Shown here: positions 1 through 7,126 of the stretch, piece after piece
Numbering within the stretch: position 1 is the first letter of the stretch
Layout of the letters: each line of letters opens with the position of its first letter
From: Campylobacter sp.
GTDB lineage: Bacteria > Campylobacterota > Campylobacteria > Campylobacterales > Campylobacteraceae
Direction: 5' to 3'
Assembly: GCA_024680445.1 (NCBI GenBank)
Contig: JAILCJ010000211.1
Coordinates: 1 to 10,138, forward strand
Length of the DNA stretch: 10,138 bases
Position numbers and translations under genes: made by a program
Notes under the pieces: model-generated
Seen by the model: the letters and a program-made list of their open reading frames with translations, nothing else
What the model was told of the DNA's origin: nothing
The model's database searches: none

Positions 1-12
1 TTTATGGCTAAT

Positions 13-41
13 TTATCAAATTTGGCTATCAAATTTGATAA
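13..41. other. 12-bp-stem hairpin in repeat copy 1
   Basis: TTATCAAATTTG at 13-24 and CAAATTTGATAA at 30-41 are perfect reverse complements around a 5-base loop (GCTAT). Only two of the twelve pairs are G-C. The right arm lies within the 14-base palindrome TATCAAATTTGATA (28-41 region), so other foldings are possible. No T-tract follows on either strand, so it is not a standard intrinsic terminator. It could stabilise the 3' end of the glycan-operon transcript. Confidence 0.7.
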
Positions 42-123
42 GGCAAAATGTATAAAATTTACTCACTTTATGTTTAAAAATTTTAAAAAAAAGGCTTGAA
101 TTTCTTGTCCTTTTATGGCTAAT

Positions 124-152
124 TTATCAAATTTGGCTATCAAATTTGATAA
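124..152. other. 12-bp-stem hairpin in repeat copy 2
   Basis: This is the same perfect inverted repeat as in the first copy: arms 124-135 and 141-152, loop 136-140. It lies 54 bases beyond the stop codon of the GT4 gene that ends at 206, so it would sit in the 3' untranslated region. The hairpin is kept intact in both copies; the single mismatch between copies falls outside it. A role in transcript ending or stability is inference. Confidence 0.7.
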
Positions 153-205
153 GGCAAATTGTATAAAATTTACTCACTTTGATTAAGCGATTTAAAGCAA
201 GAAAA

Positions 206-1267
206 CTAAATATCTTGTCCTTTTATAGCTTGTTTTACAAATTTTTCCCATTTTGCAAAAATCTTTTCCACGCTAAACTCATCGGCAGAATTTTTGGCGT
301 TTTCGCCTATATTTTTGCAAAGCATTTCGTCTTTCATCAAGGCACTAAGAGTAGTTGCAAGTTCGTCATAATTTTCGCTTTCAAACAAAAGTCCATTTAT
401 GCCGTTTGTGATGAGTTCATAGCCTCCAACCGTATTGCTTGAAATCCTAGCACAAGCGTAATTTGCCGATTCTATCAAGACATTGCTAAGCCCCTCGCTA
501 CGAGAGCTAAGCACGAAAATTTTTGCTTTTTTATAAAGCGAAGCAAGATCTTTGATATGCCCTAAAAAATTTACATTTAAGTCAAGGCTAAGTGCTAGAT
601 CTTTTAAATTTTGTTCTTCTTTGCCCTCGCCAGCTATTAAAATTTCATAGTCTTTGAGTAAATTTTTATCAATTTTTGCCAAAGCCTTAAAATAAATATC
701 ATAGCCTTTAACGGCTTCAAGTCGTCCAACGCTTAATATCACATTTTCTTTTTTTATATCTTGCAAATTTTCATATGGCAAAAAGCAGGGATTGTGTAAA
801 ATAGTAACATTTTTAACAAAATTTTTATAGTAATTATAGTCGCTTTTGCTAAGAACGCTAAGGTGGCCAATTCTTGTATAAACAAAGTCTCGAATCGCTC
901 GAAATTTTTGGCTTTTTAGATATAAATTTGCGTGATGTTCGGTGGCGATTTGCCTTGTTTTTAAACCCAAATTTGCTATATAGCTTAACACATTGCACCA
1001 GTCTATGAAACTTATCAAAACATCTGGTTTTACGGCTTTTATACAAGACCTTAAAGCCAAAATTTTCTTACATCTTGCAAAAATATTTCCACCAACTTGA
1101 TTTAAATGATGAAGTTTTATCTCTGGCAAAAATTCGTAAATTTGATAATCTTTTTCTAAAACAGCAATATGAACCTCATTTTTTTTAGCGAATTGTTTTG
1201 AAATCACTTCAAGCACACGCTCCGCACCGCCATTTGCAAGATTTGTTATAACAAAAAGAATTTTCAC
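206..1267 (-). CDS. GT4-family glycosyltransferase (distal paralogue)
   Basis: This is a probable retaining glycosyltransferase of family GT4 (GT-B fold) that transfers a sugar from a nucleotide donor to a growing lipid-linked glycan at the cytoplasmic membrane face. The protein has 353 residues, normal for the family. The N-terminal half opens with MKILFVITNLANGGAERV, the glycine-rich start of PglJ/PglH-like enzymes. The C-terminal donor domain has GR at 181-182, Lys187, the segment IAGEG near 221, and an E-x7-E motif with Glu258 and Glu266. The start is GTG at 1267, which aligns with the paralogue upstream; AAAGG lies about 10 bases before it. It is last in the gene series, 114 bases after the previous stop. 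TACGAT preceded by TGT (1287-1295) could be a weak extended -10 of its own. Donor and linkage cannot be read from sequence. The C-terminal residues resemble the adjacent tandem repeat. Confidence 0.92.
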   Translation of the reverse strand: MKILFVITNLANGGAERVLEVISKQFAKKNEVHIAVLEKDYQIYEFLPEIKLHHLNQVGGNIFARCKKILALRSCIKAVKPDVLISFIDWCNVLSYIANLGLKTRQIATEHHANLYLKSQKFRAIRDFVYTRIGHLSVLSKSDYNYYKNFVKNVTILHNPCFLPYENLQDIKKENVILSVGRLEAVKGYDIYFKALAKIDKNLLKDYEILIAGEGKEEQNLKDLALSLDLNVNFLGHIKDLASLYKKAKIFVLSSRSEGLSNVLIESANYACARISSNTVGGYELITNGINGLLFESENYDELATTLSALMKDEMLCKNIGENAKNSADEFSVEKIFAKWEKFVKQAIKGQDI

Positions 1268-1342
1268 GACTCTTTAACCTTTACAAATCGTAACACATTT
1301 TTAAATTTATGGATTTTAGCATTTTTGGATTTAAATTCTACT

Positions 1343-1396
1343 TCAAATTTGATTTATAAAAATACTGGCTATTTGCCAAAATCAAATTTGATTTAT
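1343..1396 (-). repeat. 15-base direct repeat spanning a stop codon
   Basis: TCAAATTTGATTTAT occurs exactly at 1343-1357 and 1382-1396, 39 bases apart. On the minus strand it reads ATAAATCAAATTTGA. The copy at 1382-1396 is the last four codons plus TGA of the proximal GT4 gene; the other lies in the gap downstream. Between them is a small stem, TGGC/GCCA (1366-1369 and 1375-1378), followed on the minus strand by a short run of Ts. This may be a weak terminator or a deletion/duplication scar. Confidence 0.7.
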
Positions 1397-2452
1397 GCTA
1401 ACTCCACTACTTTTTAAGACTTCACACCATTTTTCATAGATAGCATCTTGAGTAAATTCGCCAAGTCTTGCCCTTGCATTTTTGCAAATTTGTTTTGCTT
1501 TTTCTTCATTTTTTATCAAATCACTAAGTGCCATACTCATTTGTTTTTCATCATCTATCTCGCATAAAACCCCGTCTATACCGTCATTTATAAGCTCACA
1601 CGCACCGCTTGTTTTTGTAGCTATCCTAAGCGTATCAAAGGCCATGGCTTCTATCAAAGCGTTACCAAGACCTTCGACTTTTGAAGTTGAAAGCAAAAAT
1701 TTAGCCTTTTTATAAAATTTATCTATATCCTTGACATTGCCCATAAATTCGACATTTGCGTTATTTTCTTTGGCTAATTTTTCTAGCTTTTCTCTTTGCT
1801 CTCCGTCTCCGCAAACTACAAATTTATATGCACTTTCGCGTAAATTTATGGCGATTTTTACAAACATTTCGCAGTTTTTTAAAGCTATCAAACGTCCTAT
1901 GAAAAGCACTAAATTTTCTTTTTGAATTAGCGAATTTTCGCTATTTATAAAAAGTGGATTATGCACGACGGCTACATTTTTACAATATTTTTCATAATGG
2001 CTTTTATCTTGCTTTGTTAAAACGCTAAGTCCGCTAGCTAGGGGGTAAAATGCCCTTTTTGCGATTTTTAACCATAGCGGTTTTGGAGCAAAAAAACTCG
2101 TGTGTTCGCTAATGATAAGTGGGGTTTTTAAGCCAAAACATGCAAGCAAAGCAAGGATATTTGTGCTATCTAAAAACGATATCACGGCGTCAAATTTTTC
2201 TTTTTTTACAAAGGCTCTTAAGTTAAAAATTTTGCCAAAACGTTTTTTGAGATTGCCTAAAATTCCAAGGTCGCCAACCCCAAGGCTAAGATTTACTAGC
2301 CTTACTTTTTTATCTAGCTCGAAAAATGGAGTTTTATTATCAAATTTGGCAAGACAAACTTCGTGCTCTTTGGCAAATCTTGACGCCATTAAGGCACAAA
2401 CACGTTCGGCGCCGCCATTTTGCAAAGTCGAGATCAAAAATAAAATTTTCAA
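1382..2452 (-). CDS. GT4-family glycosyltransferase (proximal paralogue)
   Basis: This is a GT-B fold, retaining glycosyltransferase of family GT4, predicted to act on the cytoplasmic side in glycan assembly. From the TTG at 2452 the protein has 356 residues and opens MKILFLISTLQNGGAERV, matching its neighbour's first 20 residues at 14 positions. Later segments also align (for example SVLTKQDK/SVLSKSDY and VVHNPLF/ILHNPCF), so the two genes look like an old tandem duplication. Donor-site features are GR at 186-187, Lys192 and an E-x7-E motif with Glu260 and Glu268. A longer reading from a TTG at 2476 adds eight residues but lacks a well-placed ribosome site and would not align with the paralogue. 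The 2452 start overlaps the upstream GT2 stop as TTGA, implying translational coupling. Its sugar specificity is unknown. Confidence 0.9.
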   Translation of the reverse strand: MKILFLISTLQNGGAERVCALMASRFAKEHEVCLAKFDNKTPFFELDKKVRLVNLSLGVGDLGILGNLKKRFGKIFNLRAFVKKEKFDAVISFLDSTNILALLACFGLKTPLIISEHTSFFAPKPLWLKIAKRAFYPLASGLSVLTKQDKSHYEKYCKNVAVVHNPLFINSENSLIQKENLVLFIGRLIALKNCEMFVKIAINLRESAYKFVVCGDGEQREKLEKLAKENNANVEFMGNVKDIDKFYKKAKFLLSTSKVEGLGNALIEAMAFDTLRIATKTSGACELINDGIDGVLCEIDDEKQMSMALSDLIKNEEKAKQICKNARARLGEFTQDAIYEKWCEVLKSSGVSINQI

Positions 2453-3366
2453 ATTCCAAACCTTTGTTTTATCCAAACTCTAAAATGAGAAAGCGACTGT
2501 ATAAAGGCGTTTGGCAAGGGCGAAAGTAGCAAAAAAACAAAAGCTTCTTTGTTAAATTTCACTCCTAAACTTTTAAAAATGCACTTATACATAAGCGAAA
2601 AATCCCCAGCAAGTTTGGCATAATATGCGGCATTTTTATACTGCAAGGCTATAAAACTTGGCTCGTGTTTTATGGCTATATCATAGTGAAGTTTGACTGT
2701 TTTTAAATAAGCGTTTGCAACCTTTTTGGCGTGTTTAGCAGCATTTTTTGTAGCAGAATCCTCGCCCAGCGTTCTATAAATATACAAAGCCTTTTTTAGA
2801 TAATACACCCGACCTTCAAAAAATCTTATATAAAGCTCGTTTTCCCCTCCAAAACTTCTTTCATCAAGGGCAAAATTTTCAACAAATTTGCGTGAAAATA
2901 TCTTAAAAAACTCTCCGTTTATTCGTCCACAATGATAATCAATCTTACTCATCTCGCCACTTTTGCTATAAGGGCTTCGTCCGGCGATACTTTGCGTTAA
3001 AACGCCGTTTTTTTCGCATAAATAATCAGCAAAAACACTATCATATTCGCCTATAAATTTCATACACTCGCTAAGGGCATTTGGCATTAAAGCGTCATCA
3101 TCATCAACAAAGCACAAATACTCACCACTAGCGTGCGAAAGAGCGTTATTTTTGTTGCCATTTGGGCCTTTTATATGATTTTTGTTGATAAAATATTTTA
3201 CACGTTTGTCTTGCAAATTTTGGCAAAACTGGGCAGTTTCGTCCGTGCTATTATCATCGCTAATGATAACTTCAAAGTCATCAAAATCTTGCGATAAAAT
3301 CGAATTTACAGCTCTTTTTAAAAGCTCAACGCGATTATAAGTCGCGATTAATACGCTTAACTTCAT
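2449..3366 (-). CDS. GT2-family glycosyltransferase
   Basis: This is an inverting glycosyltransferase of family GT2 (GT-A fold), predicted to add one sugar to the lipid-linked glycan in the cytoplasm. The 305-residue protein starts MKLSVLIATYNRVELLKRAV, the classic nucleotide-binding beginning. It continues with SDDNSTDET (36-44), which contacts the nucleotide, and CFVDDDDAL around 85-93, the acidic DxD-type metal and donor site. The C-terminal third is Lys/Tyr/Phe-rich and may hold a membrane-associating helix; acceptor residues are not identifiable. Its ATG at 3364-3366 overlaps the GT25 stop as ATGA, and its TGA at 2449-2451 overlaps the next start as TTGA, so it sits in a tightly coupled cluster. 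Family assignment is firm; substrate is unknown. Confidence 0.93.
   Translation of the reverse strand: MKLSVLIATYNRVELLKRAVNSILSQDFDDFEVIISDDNSTDETAQFCQNLQDKRVKYFINKNHIKGPNGNKNNALSHASGEYLCFVDDDDALMPNALSECMKFIGEYDSVFADYLCEKNGVLTQSIAGRSPYSKSGEMSKIDYHCGRINGEFFKIFSRKFVENFALDERSFGGENELYIRFFEGRVYYLKKALYIYRTLGEDSATKNAAKHAKKVANAYLKTVKLHYDIAIKHEPSFIALQYKNAAYYAKLAGDFSLMYKCIFKSLGVKFNKEAFVFLLLSPLPNAFIQSLSHFRVWIKQRFGI
2461..2465 (-). promoter_or_regulatory. Ribosome binding site deciding the TTG start at 2452
   Basis: AAAGG on the minus strand lies 8 bases before the TTG at 2452, inside the last codons of the GT2 gene. The alternative TTG at 2476 has only a GAG two bases before it, too close to work well. 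This supports the downstream start. Confidence 0.6.
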
Positions 3367-4133
3367 TTTTTATCCTTAAAAATTCTCTCATAAGCTTTAA
3401 ACTTTTGGGCAAATCTTGATACTAAAATAAATTTAAAACTCTTTATATAGGCATTTAAATTTGTTTTATAACCACGTTCATTACGTTCTTTTTCTATGTT
3501 TGAATCGCCTAAATCTAGCGGATGCGAAAAGATATCGGCAAAAAATACAGACAAGTTATTTTTCTTAGCTAAAATTTCCCAAGCATCGGTTGTAGCAAGA
3601 GCTTTTTGATGAGTTTGCAATAAAGCCTTTGCACTACTTTGAGTAAGTATATACGCCGCCGTTCTGTTAATGCTTGAAATAGAGCAAGGCAAAAGCGAAA
3701 AAAGCGGACTTTTTTCATCATCAAGAATTTTTTTACCAAAGGCAGAAAAACGAGCGTTTAAACCGTCTTGACAACCGCAGATAAAAAGCGAATTTTCGCT
3801 TAAATTTTCTGCCATTTCAAAGGCTTTTTGTATATCCGAATCATCGCCTATAACATCGTCTTCAAGGATTAATGCAAATTTTGCACCACTTTTTAAAAAC
3901 TCGCTGTAAGCACTCATGTGCGAAAGCGAACATCCAACTTCGGCTGGACTTAGCAATTTTTTGTAAGTTTGCAAAGATGGATTTGCGTATGAAAAATACT
4001 CTTTGGCACTTAAATTTCGTCCGTCAATGGCGTTTATAATGTTAAAATCATTAAATGAAGCAAAACGAGACTTTAAAGCTTCTCGTCTGGCATGGTCTTT
4101 TTGTAAGGATATGAGATAAATCGGATATTTCAT
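3363..4133 (-). CDS. GT25-family (LPS-type) glycosyltransferase
   Basis: This is a family GT25 glycosyltransferase, the group that includes the LOS galactosyltransferases LgtB and LpsA of Neisseria and Haemophilus. The 256-residue protein shows the family order: an N-terminal YPIYLISLQKDHARREAL, then INAIDGRNL near 33-41, EVGCSLSHMSAYSEF at about 65-79, and the acidic donor/metal motif ALILEDDV with Glu91, Asp92 and Asp93. A later RTAAYILT segment resembles the conserved middle region of the family. The ATG at 4131-4133 overlaps the flippase TGA as ATGA, and its own stop overlaps the GT2 start in the same way. Many GT25 enzymes transfer galactose with a beta linkage, but the donor here cannot be inferred safely; with GalE nearby, Gal or GalNAc is possible. 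Confidence 0.92.
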   Translation of the reverse strand: MKYPIYLISLQKDHARREALKSRFASFNDFNIINAIDGRNLSAKEYFSYANPSLQTYKKLLSPAEVGCSLSHMSAYSEFLKSGAKFALILEDDVIGDDSDIQKAFEMAENLSENSLFICGCQDGLNARFSAFGKKILDDEKSPLFSLLPCSISSINRTAAYILTQSSAKALLQTHQKALATTDAWEILAKKNNLSVFFADIFSHPLDLGDSNIEKERNERGYKTNLNAYIKSFKFILVSRFAQKFKAYERIFKDKK

Positions 4134-5650
4134 CGTTTGACCTTAAATTTTGATAAAATTTTGTTTATTACTATCACCCTTTCGCCTTTGTTAAAAAACA
4201 AAAATAAGGTAAAAATATAGCCTAGAATCAAAAAACTAAACGAAACAAGGGCAAATTTCATCCATGAATCTACAATAAAAGTCCTTGAAGCAAAGTAAAA
4301 AATCGCCATAATCACGCCAAAAATAGCTAAATTTTTAAGATAAATTCCATAAAAAGTATAAAATTTCACTTCAAGATTCAATGCCGCATTTATAAGATCA
4401 AAGCCCAAAATTCGCAAACTATAAAAGCCTGCCGCAATTATAGCTATGCCATAAACTCCGTAATCGCTAAATTTTAACACGGCTATTTGGGCAAGTATGG
4501 TGCTAAGACCAAGTATAGTGTTTGCGATGGCTGGACGGCGAAGTTTGTTTGTAACGCTGTCGAGATTAAAAAGGCTAAACACAAAGCTTATAAAAACTAT
4601 CGGCGTTAGCGTTATCATCGAAAGATTGTAAATCAATTTTATCTCATCTGTGCTTTTAAATGGCAACCAAAGTGAGTAAAATTCTAAGCCAAAAACTACA
4701 AAAATAGCGGCTGGAACGCTCATTACAAAGGCGACAACACGCATAGAAAATTTTGCCTCGGCAATAAGTGAATTTATATCATTTTTTGCGTAAAGCTCGA
4801 CCATTTTTGGAGCAAAGATACCGCTAAGCTGGGCGACAAAGCTTTCTAAAATGATAGGGGCTGCCTTTGCAACCGATAATAAGCCCGTGGTATTGGCGTT
4901 TATAAAAATATTGCAGATAAAAAGATCCATGCCTGTTAAAAGTATGCGATTTAAGGCGTTAAAACTGTTCCAAATGCCCGAACGAAGCAGTTCTTTTATC
5001 TTTGCGAACTCGAATTTTTTAAAATCAAATTTGAGCTGTGGAGTTATGCGTGACGACATATAAATGGTGCTAAAAAACACAAAAAGCGAAGCAAGGAGAG
5101 CCGAAATAGCGATATAATTAATCATAGGTTCAAAAAGATAAAAAAGCACGACTATAAGAGAGGCTAAAATCACGCTAGAAATGGCGTTTCTAATGCTTAG
5201 CAAATAAAGTTTGTTTCGCACAAAGGCACAAACCGTGATAACGCCGTTAAAAAGTCCAACACAAAAGTTTATAAAATAAAACACAAAGGTTAGTATAACA
5301 TCGTTTTTTAGGTAGTTTGGGACATTTAAAATATGCTCGATATTTAGCAAAAATAAAGCAGATAATGCGATAGTTAGCAAAGAAAAAAAGATATTTACAA
5401 CAAGCACCGATGAATAATACTCATTTGCCGTGTTTATATCGCCTTTGTGCCACTCGTAAGCGACAAAACGACCGCTAACCGAATTTATCGCCACTGTTAT
5501 AACGGCGGCGTAGCTCACGATAGCATTGCTAAGTCCGACAAATCCAAAAGCTTCATTACCTAGACTTTTTAAAATGTAGGGCGAAAGAAAGAAATTTATA
5601 CCCATTGATACGATAAAAACGATAACGGAGCTTATTAAATTTATAAACAT
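4130..5650 (-). CDS. wzx: Wzx-type polysaccharide flippase
   Basis: This inner-membrane protein is predicted to flip undecaprenyl-pyrophosphate-linked oligosaccharide from the cytoplasmic to the periplasmic face (MOP superfamily, polysaccharide transport branch). It has 506 residues, in the usual range. I count about 12-14 hydrophobic segments, starting near 5-25, 36-56, 81-103, 115-137, 155-173 and 175-197. A charged cytoplasmic-type stretch (about 200-225) splits the two halves, and the C-terminus is basic (KFKVKR). The N-terminal YILKSLGNEAFGFVGLS is typical of this family. The start is ATG with AAAAAGG five bases upstream. It heads the coupled block wzx-GT25-GT2-GT4. A flippase rather than an ABC exporter implies Wzy-type or block-transfer assembly, though no polymerase is seen here. 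Confidence 0.9.
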   Translation of the reverse strand: MFINLISSVIVFIVSMGINFFLSPYILKSLGNEAFGFVGLSNAIVSYAAVITVAINSVSGRFVAYEWHKGDINTANEYYSSVLVVNIFFSLLTIALSALFLLNIEHILNVPNYLKNDVILTFVFYFINFCVGLFNGVITVCAFVRNKLYLLSIRNAISSVILASLIVVLFYLFEPMINYIAISALLASLFVFFSTIYMSSRITPQLKFDFKKFEFAKIKELLRSGIWNSFNALNRILLTGMDLFICNIFINANTTGLLSVAKAAPIILESFVAQLSGIFAPKMVELYAKNDINSLIAEAKFSMRVVAFVMSVPAAIFVVFGLEFYSLWLPFKSTDEIKLIYNLSMITLTPIVFISFVFSLFNLDSVTNKLRRPAIANTILGLSTILAQIAVLKFSDYGVYGIAIIAAGFYSLRILGFDLINAALNLEVKFYTFYGIYLKNLAIFGVIMAIFYFASRTFIVDSWMKFALVSFSFLILGYIFTLFLFFNKGERVIVINKILSKFKVKR

Positions 5651-5701
5651 TTTTGCCTTTTTTTGCTTTTAAAGCTATCAAATTTGAAAAATATTGCAGA
5701 T

Positions 5702-5726
5702 AAAAGCCCAGCTTTGGCTAGGCTTT
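5702..5726 (-). terminator. Hairpin with short T run after the dehydrogenase
   Basis: On the minus strand AAAGCC-T-AGC, loop CAAA, GCT-G-GGCTTT form a 10-pair stem with one T-G wobble (arms 5717-5726 and 5703-5712), ending in TTTT and then A. It begins about a dozen bases after the dehydrogenase stop and precedes wzx by about 50 bases. The T run is short, so it may only partly end transcription, reducing the glycosyltransferase block relative to the sugar-nucleotide genes. Confidence 0.55.
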
Positions 5727-5738
5727 GGATTTTAGTTT

Positions 5739-6974
5739 TTAAAGTCTTGCATCGGCTTTTGGGTAGATATTTTTTATATCATAAACAAGTTTGCCTTGCA
5801 AATTTAAGTCTTTAAATTCATTGTGAGCCACCGCAAGGACAACGCAATCATAGTCATTAAACGAATAATTTTTGATAAGTTCAAAACCGTATTCGCGTTT
5901 GACATCATCGCTGTTTGCCCATGGGTCAAAAACATCGACCACACAACCAAAATCTTTTATCTCGTCTATAACATCTATAACGCGAGAATTGCGTATATCA
6001 GGGCAGTTTTCTTTAAAAGTCATACCCAAAACCAAAACCTTGGCTTTGTTTATCATAACGCCATTTTTTATCATAAGTTTGATGATTTGTGAGCCAACAT
6101 ATTTGCCCATGTTATCGTTTATTCGGCGTCCTGCAAGTATCATTTCTGGATGATAGCCAACTTCTTGTGCCTTATGTGTTAAGTAATACGGATCAACGCC
6201 TATGCAGTGTCCGCCAACCAAACCGGGTTTGAAATTTAAAAAATTCCATTTAGTGCCAGCCGCCGCCAAAACTTCGTGAGTGTCGATGCCTAATCGTTCA
6301 AAAAGCATGGCTAGTTCGTTTATGAAGGCTATGTTTATATCTCTTTGAGTGTTTTCTATGACCTTGGCGGCTTCTGCAACTTTTATAGAGCTTGCCTTAT
6401 GCGTGCCAGCGGTTATGATAGAGGAGTAAATTTGATCGACCGTTTCAGCAGTTTTTGGGGTTGAACCGCTTGTGATTTTTTTGATTTTTGTTACTGTGTG
6501 TTCTTTATCTCCCGGATTTATCCGCTCTGGTGAGTATCCGCAAAAAAAGTCTTGATTGAATTTCAACCCGCTTATATTTTCTAAAATAGGCACACAAATT
6601 TCTTCTGTAACTCCGGGATAAACCGTGCTTTCATACACGACTATATCGCCTTTTTTAAGCACTTTTGCCACGCTTTGAGTCGCTTTTACAACAGGAGTTA
6701 AATCCGGACGCTTGTTCGCATCTATCGGAGTTGGAACCGTAACTATGAAAAAATTACAATCCTTAATGTCATCTAGATTTAAAGTAAATTTCATACCATT
6801 TTTAATGGCTTCTTTCATCTGCGTTTCGTTTAGTTCTAAGGTCGCATCGTGTGCATTTTTCAAATCCTCGATTCTTTTTGCATTAACATCAAAACCTACG
6901 ACTTCATATTTTTGGCTAAATGCCGCAGCCAAAGGCAAGCCAACATAACCCAAACCAATAACTGAAATTTTCAT
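5739..6974 (-). CDS. tviB: UDP-N-acetylhexosamine 6-dehydrogenase, TviB/WbpO type
   Basis: This cytoplasmic enzyme oxidises C6 of UDP-GlcNAc (as TviB) or UDP-GalNAc (as WbpO) with two NAD+ to give the uronic acid. The 411-residue protein has the full UDP-sugar dehydrogenase layout: an N-terminal Rossmann fold with GLGYVG (7-12), VPTPID (80-85), YESTVYPG (114-121) and [10 protein letters not shown] (147-156). The central domain has EAAKVIEN with Lys204 and Asn208, and [15 protein letters not shown] carries the catalytic Cys257. The C-terminal UDP-binding domain contains [21 protein letters not shown] and the ERINPGD context match TviB/WbpO rather than UDP-glucose dehydrogenase. A good AAAGGA lies six bases before the ATG. 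With the GalE/Gne gene directly upstream, the product may be UDP-GalNAcA, but UDP-GlcNAcA cannot be excluded. Confidence 0.93.
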   Translation of the reverse strand: MKISVIGLGYVGLPLAAAFSQKYEVVGFDVNAKRIEDLKNAHDATLELNETQMKEAIKNGMKFTLNLDDIKDCNFFIVTVPTPIDANKRPDLTPVVKATQSVAKVLKKGDIVVYESTVYPGVTEEICVPILENISGLKFNQDFFCGYSPERINPGDKEHTVTKIKKITSGSTPKTAETVDQIYSSIITAGTHKASSIKVAEAAKVIENTQRDINIAFINELAMLFERLGIDTHEVLAAAGTKWNFLNFKPGLVGGHCIGVDPYYLTHKAQEVGYHPEMILAGRRINDNMGKYVGSQIIKLMIKNGVMINKAKVLVLGMTFKENCPDIRNSRVIDVIDEIKDFGCVVDVFDPWANSDDVKREYGFELIKNYSFNDYDCVVLAVAHNEFKDLNLQGKLVYDIKNIYPKADARL

Positions 6975-7056
6975 TTATCATCCTTTAAAGGCGAAAAATT
7001 TTTAGCAAAATTTAATAAAATCAAAGCCAAATTTTCGTCATTTTTTAAAAAGAGTT

Positions 7057-7066
7057 ATTTTACACA
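7057..7066 (-). promoter_or_regulatory. Possible promoter upstream of the dehydrogenase
   Basis: The minus strand reads TGTGTAAAAT (-10 TAAAAT at 7057-7062), preceded by T-rich runs at roughly helical spacing, the pattern known for Campylobacter sigma-70 promoters that lack a clear -35. It lies in the 152-base gap between the epimerase and dehydrogenase genes. In such AT-rich DNA chance matches are common. Confidence 0.35.
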
Positions 7067-7126
7067 AAATTTGCAAAATTATTTACTAACAAAATTGCAA
7101 AAAAACTTAAAATCAAATGCCTAAAT

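Larger units (their letters stand above)
1..180 (-). repeat. 111-base tandem repeat, two visible copies (1-69 and 112-180)
   Basis: Bases 1-69 and 112-180 are identical except at one position (A at 48, T at 159), giving a period of 111 bases. Bases 70-111 are the spacer part of the unit. Base 1 already lies inside the unit, so the array probably continues off the left edge. Read on the minus strand, the frame between the TGA at 174-176 and the TGA at 63-65 is open for 36 codons. It includes KFDKLAIKGQEI, close to the last residues of the neighbouring GT4 protein (KFVKQAIKGQDI, then stop). At DNA level, 101-120 matches 211-230 at 18 of 20 bases, and weaker similarity continues to about 134/244. 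The array is therefore probably a decayed duplication of that gene's 3' end, or a mobile intergenic repeat that replaced it. No start codon with a ribosome site was found, so I do not call a gene. Confidence 0.85.

Noticed and set aside
127..177. Small GTG open frame of 16 codons on the minus strand, present in both repeat copies
   Set aside because: There is no ribosome binding site before the GTG, the composition follows the AT-rich hairpin, and it ends at a TGA inside the CAAATTTGA motif. Its conservation is explained by the recent duplication.
1..180. Repeat array as a possible CRISPR
   Set aside because: The period is 111 bases with a 69-base conserved part and only two copies. There are no short palindromic repeats with unique equal-length spacers, and no cas genes.
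858..1046. 62-codon minus-strand open frame inside the distal GT4 gene
   Set aside because: It lies fully within a well-supported gene in another frame and shows no recognisable motif.
2041..2045. Run of five Gs as a possible phase-variable tract
   Set aside because: Campylobacter contingency tracts usually have about eight or more G/C residues. This run is short and lies in an intact reading frame.
2100..2483. 127-codon plus-strand open frame opposite the proximal GT4 gene
   Set aside because: It is antisense to a gene with clear catalytic motifs. Its Lys/Ser/Phe-rich composition is what the opposite strand of a Campylobacter gene gives. The same applies to the other plus-strand frames in the window.
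6975..7126. The 152-base gap before the dehydrogenase as a small RNA or riboswitch
   Set aside because: I found no strong stem or known riboswitch-like structure, only A/T runs and a possible promoter.
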